Shown: positions 62,955 through 64,000 of the stretch, in pieces
Layout of the letters: each line of letters begins with the position of its first letter
How positions within the stretch are numbered: position 1 is the first letter of the stretch
From: Paenibacillus sacheonensis
GTDB lineage: Bacteria; Bacillota; Bacilli; Paenibacillales; Paenibacillaceae
DNA length: 64,000 nt
Assembly (NCBI RefSeq): GCF_009909195.1
Contig: NZ_JAAAMU010000005.1
Location: 310,001-374,000 of the forward strand
Reading direction: 5' to 3'
Made by a program: the position numbers and the translations under genes
Notes under the pieces: model-generated
Told to the model about the DNA's origin: nothing
The model's input: only the letters and a program-made list of their open reading frames with translations
Databases searched by the model: none

Positions 62955-63833
62955 TCAGTGAATCAGCCCTCGTTCTCCGGCTTCCTTGACCCCGTGCTCG
63001 GCCAGCTCCCGCAGCAGCGCTTCCCGCTCCTCGTGCGTATCGGCAAGCTCCGGATGCTCCTGCTTGGCCATCCACTGGGACATGACGAAAGATGTCGTAA
63101 TCGGCTCATGCGTCGCCAGCTGCCCCTTCGCGCCGATAATCCCGTACAGCTCGCTCTGAGGCAGGAGACGATGCAGCCTGCCGGCGTACTGGCCGCCAAG
63201 CGTATCCTTCGCGCCGTACAGCAGCAGAACCGGCTGCTTGATCTGGCGGACCCGGCGTTCCAACCCGCTCTCCAAGCAAGCGGCCGTGTAGTCGCGCCAT
63301 CTAGCCGCGTCTCCCAGCCGGGCTTCCGAGCGCAGCGCTTCGAATTCCGACCGCGTGCGCGCTTCGTTCCAAGCCGCTTTGAACGCAATCGGGTCTTTGG
63401 GCGCCAAAATGCTCGATATATAGGACGCCTGAAGCCTGGAGCGGCTCCGAATGTCGGTGTACGACGCGCTTCCCGACAGCAGCATGCCGCCGATGAACCG
63501 GTCCGGATGCAGCAGCAGCGCCGTCAGCGCCGGGAAAGAACCGGCACCGTAGGCGCAAACGTATGCCTGCTTGACGCCCAGCTCATCCAGCAGCCGCCTC
63601 ATATCCTCCGCGATCATCGCCAAGCTCAGCCTGCCGCTTCCGCTCTCGCTGGAACCGTGACCGCGAATATCCCAGCGAACGACCTGATGCCCGCCCATCA
63701 ATTGATCCTCGATGCCGGAAAACAGCCGGCTCGTCAAGCAAGGCGGATGAACGCAAACGACCGTTCCGCCACTACCGCTGCCTGCCGGCTCATGAACGTG
63801 CAAAGCTACATCTCCAATATGAAAAAACGGCAC
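62955..63833 (-). CDS. Alpha/beta-hydrolase-fold protein lacking catalytic residues
   Basis: 292 aa with the fold landmarks: oxyanion-region VHPP, WDIRGHGSSES, and the acid strand PVLLLYGAKDT (Asp210). The nucleophile elbow, normally G-x-S-x-G, reads AYGAGS, so Gly96 stands where Ser is expected. The usual Gly-His before the C-terminal helix reads GAKGQLATHEP, so the catalytic His is also lost. It is probably a non-enzymatic or altered member. ATG start; position upstream of dnaB on the same strand, with a terminator between. Confidence 0.8.
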   Translation of the reverse strand: MPFFHIGDVALHVHEPAGSGSGGTVVCVHPPCLTSRLFSGIEDQLMGGHQVVRWDIRGHGSSESGSGRLSLAMIAEDMRRLLDELGVKQAYVCAYGAGSFPALTALLLHPDRFIGGMLLSGSASYTDIRSRSRLQASYISSILAPKDPIAFKAAWNEARTRSEFEALRSEARLGDAARWRDYTAACLESGLERRVRQIKQPVLLLYGAKDTLGGQYAGRLHRLLPQSELYGIIGAKGQLATHEPITTSFVMSQWMAKQEHPELADTHEEREALLRELAEHGVKEAGERGLIH

Positions 63834-63948
63834 AGACCCTCACCTCGGTTCCGCGACCAATCAAGCGGTGCCGGGGGCATGACTGCCTCCGTCATCTGCT
63901 GACGCGCGTTTTCCTTAGTATGGCCGTACCGCCAGCCGTTCTTTCATC

Positions 63949-64000
63949 CTAAAACATTTTATAGCCGCCGCGCCGCAGCAGCCGAATGGTCGCACCGCTG
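63949..64000 (-). CDS. C-terminal end of an unidentified gene (partial)
   Basis: Only the last 16 codons are in the window, reading SGATIRLLRRGGYKMF then TAG on the minus strand. They are too short to identify. The 63834-63948 stretch before the hydrolase gene shows no gene. Confidence 0.35.
   Translation of the reverse strand, partial: SGATIRLLRRGGYKMF

Overview
The window reads as a chromosomal segment of a spore-forming, GC-rich Firmicute of the Paenibacillaceae (Paenibacillus/Cohnella type). The evidence is AAGGAGG-type ribosome binding sites with frequent GTG and TTG starts, a gamma-type SASP with a sigma-G-like promoter, the sporulation gene ytxC, a three-SLH cell-surface protein, futalosine-pathway menaquinone synthesis (mqnC), a T-box on thrS, an S-box on the met operon, and GlnR/TnrA-type operators. 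I see no rRNA, tRNA, insertion sequence, prophage or CRISPR array. Most of the window is ordinary core genome; the interest lies mainly in regulatory architecture and a few odd proteins.

Layout. 1-16 kb: glnA (GSI-beta-like, with a GlnR-type box), aroF, a DUF2062 membrane protein, ispH, a sensor kinase/OmpR regulator pair beside an HtrA protease, a YugN-like protein, a liaFSR-like cell-envelope stress module, amt (with its own GlnR/TnrA-like site), a small coiled-coil protein, a 42-residue SASP, an ECF-type sigma factor and a 3D-domain protein. 16-25 kb: T-box/thrS, ytxC, mqnC, then the S-box-controlled metA-metI-metC operon. 25-33 kb: corA behind a long leader with an upstream ORF, a YdjM-like membrane hydrolase, a UMF1-type MFS carrier, a LysR regulator, a PHP phosphatase, an EamA permease overlapping a DUF695/RraB-like gene, an HxlR regulator and a NAD-dependent epimerase.

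33.7-34.8 kb is a gene-free island. It holds a nested inverted repeat (units 50 bp apart) and two identical 68-bp palindromic repeats flanking the sdh terminator. 35-44 kb: sdhCAB with a divergent LysR gene, a CPBP intramembrane protease convergently overlapping uvrC, and a YqzM-like small protein. 44-48.5 kb: an rsgA-type GTPase downstream of a 22-codon ORF and tandem terminators, then a TetR repressor and an MMPL exporter that share identical CTTATC-N4-GATAAG operators. 48.5-54.4 kb: a sulfate uptake operon (sbp-cysT-cysW-cysA, then yezD) and a divergent second sulfate-binding protein that is secreted rather than lipid-anchored and has a terminator in its leader. 54.6-60.2 kb: a two-module secreted nucleotidase behind a Pho-box-like promoter, then the SLH protein. 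60.3-64 kb: dnaI, dnaB, a predicted pseudo-hydrolase and the last codons of a further gene.

How the genes work together. Nitrogen assimilation (amt, glnA) appears co-regulated by GlnR/TnrA-type sites. Sulfur supply is covered by sulfate import and the SAM-controlled methionine operon. Envelope stress is covered by liaFSR and the kinase/regulator/HtrA cluster. In Bacillus subtilis dnaB-dnaI-ytxC-thrS is contiguous; here the same order and strand are kept, but about 41 kb lies between dnaI and ytxC.
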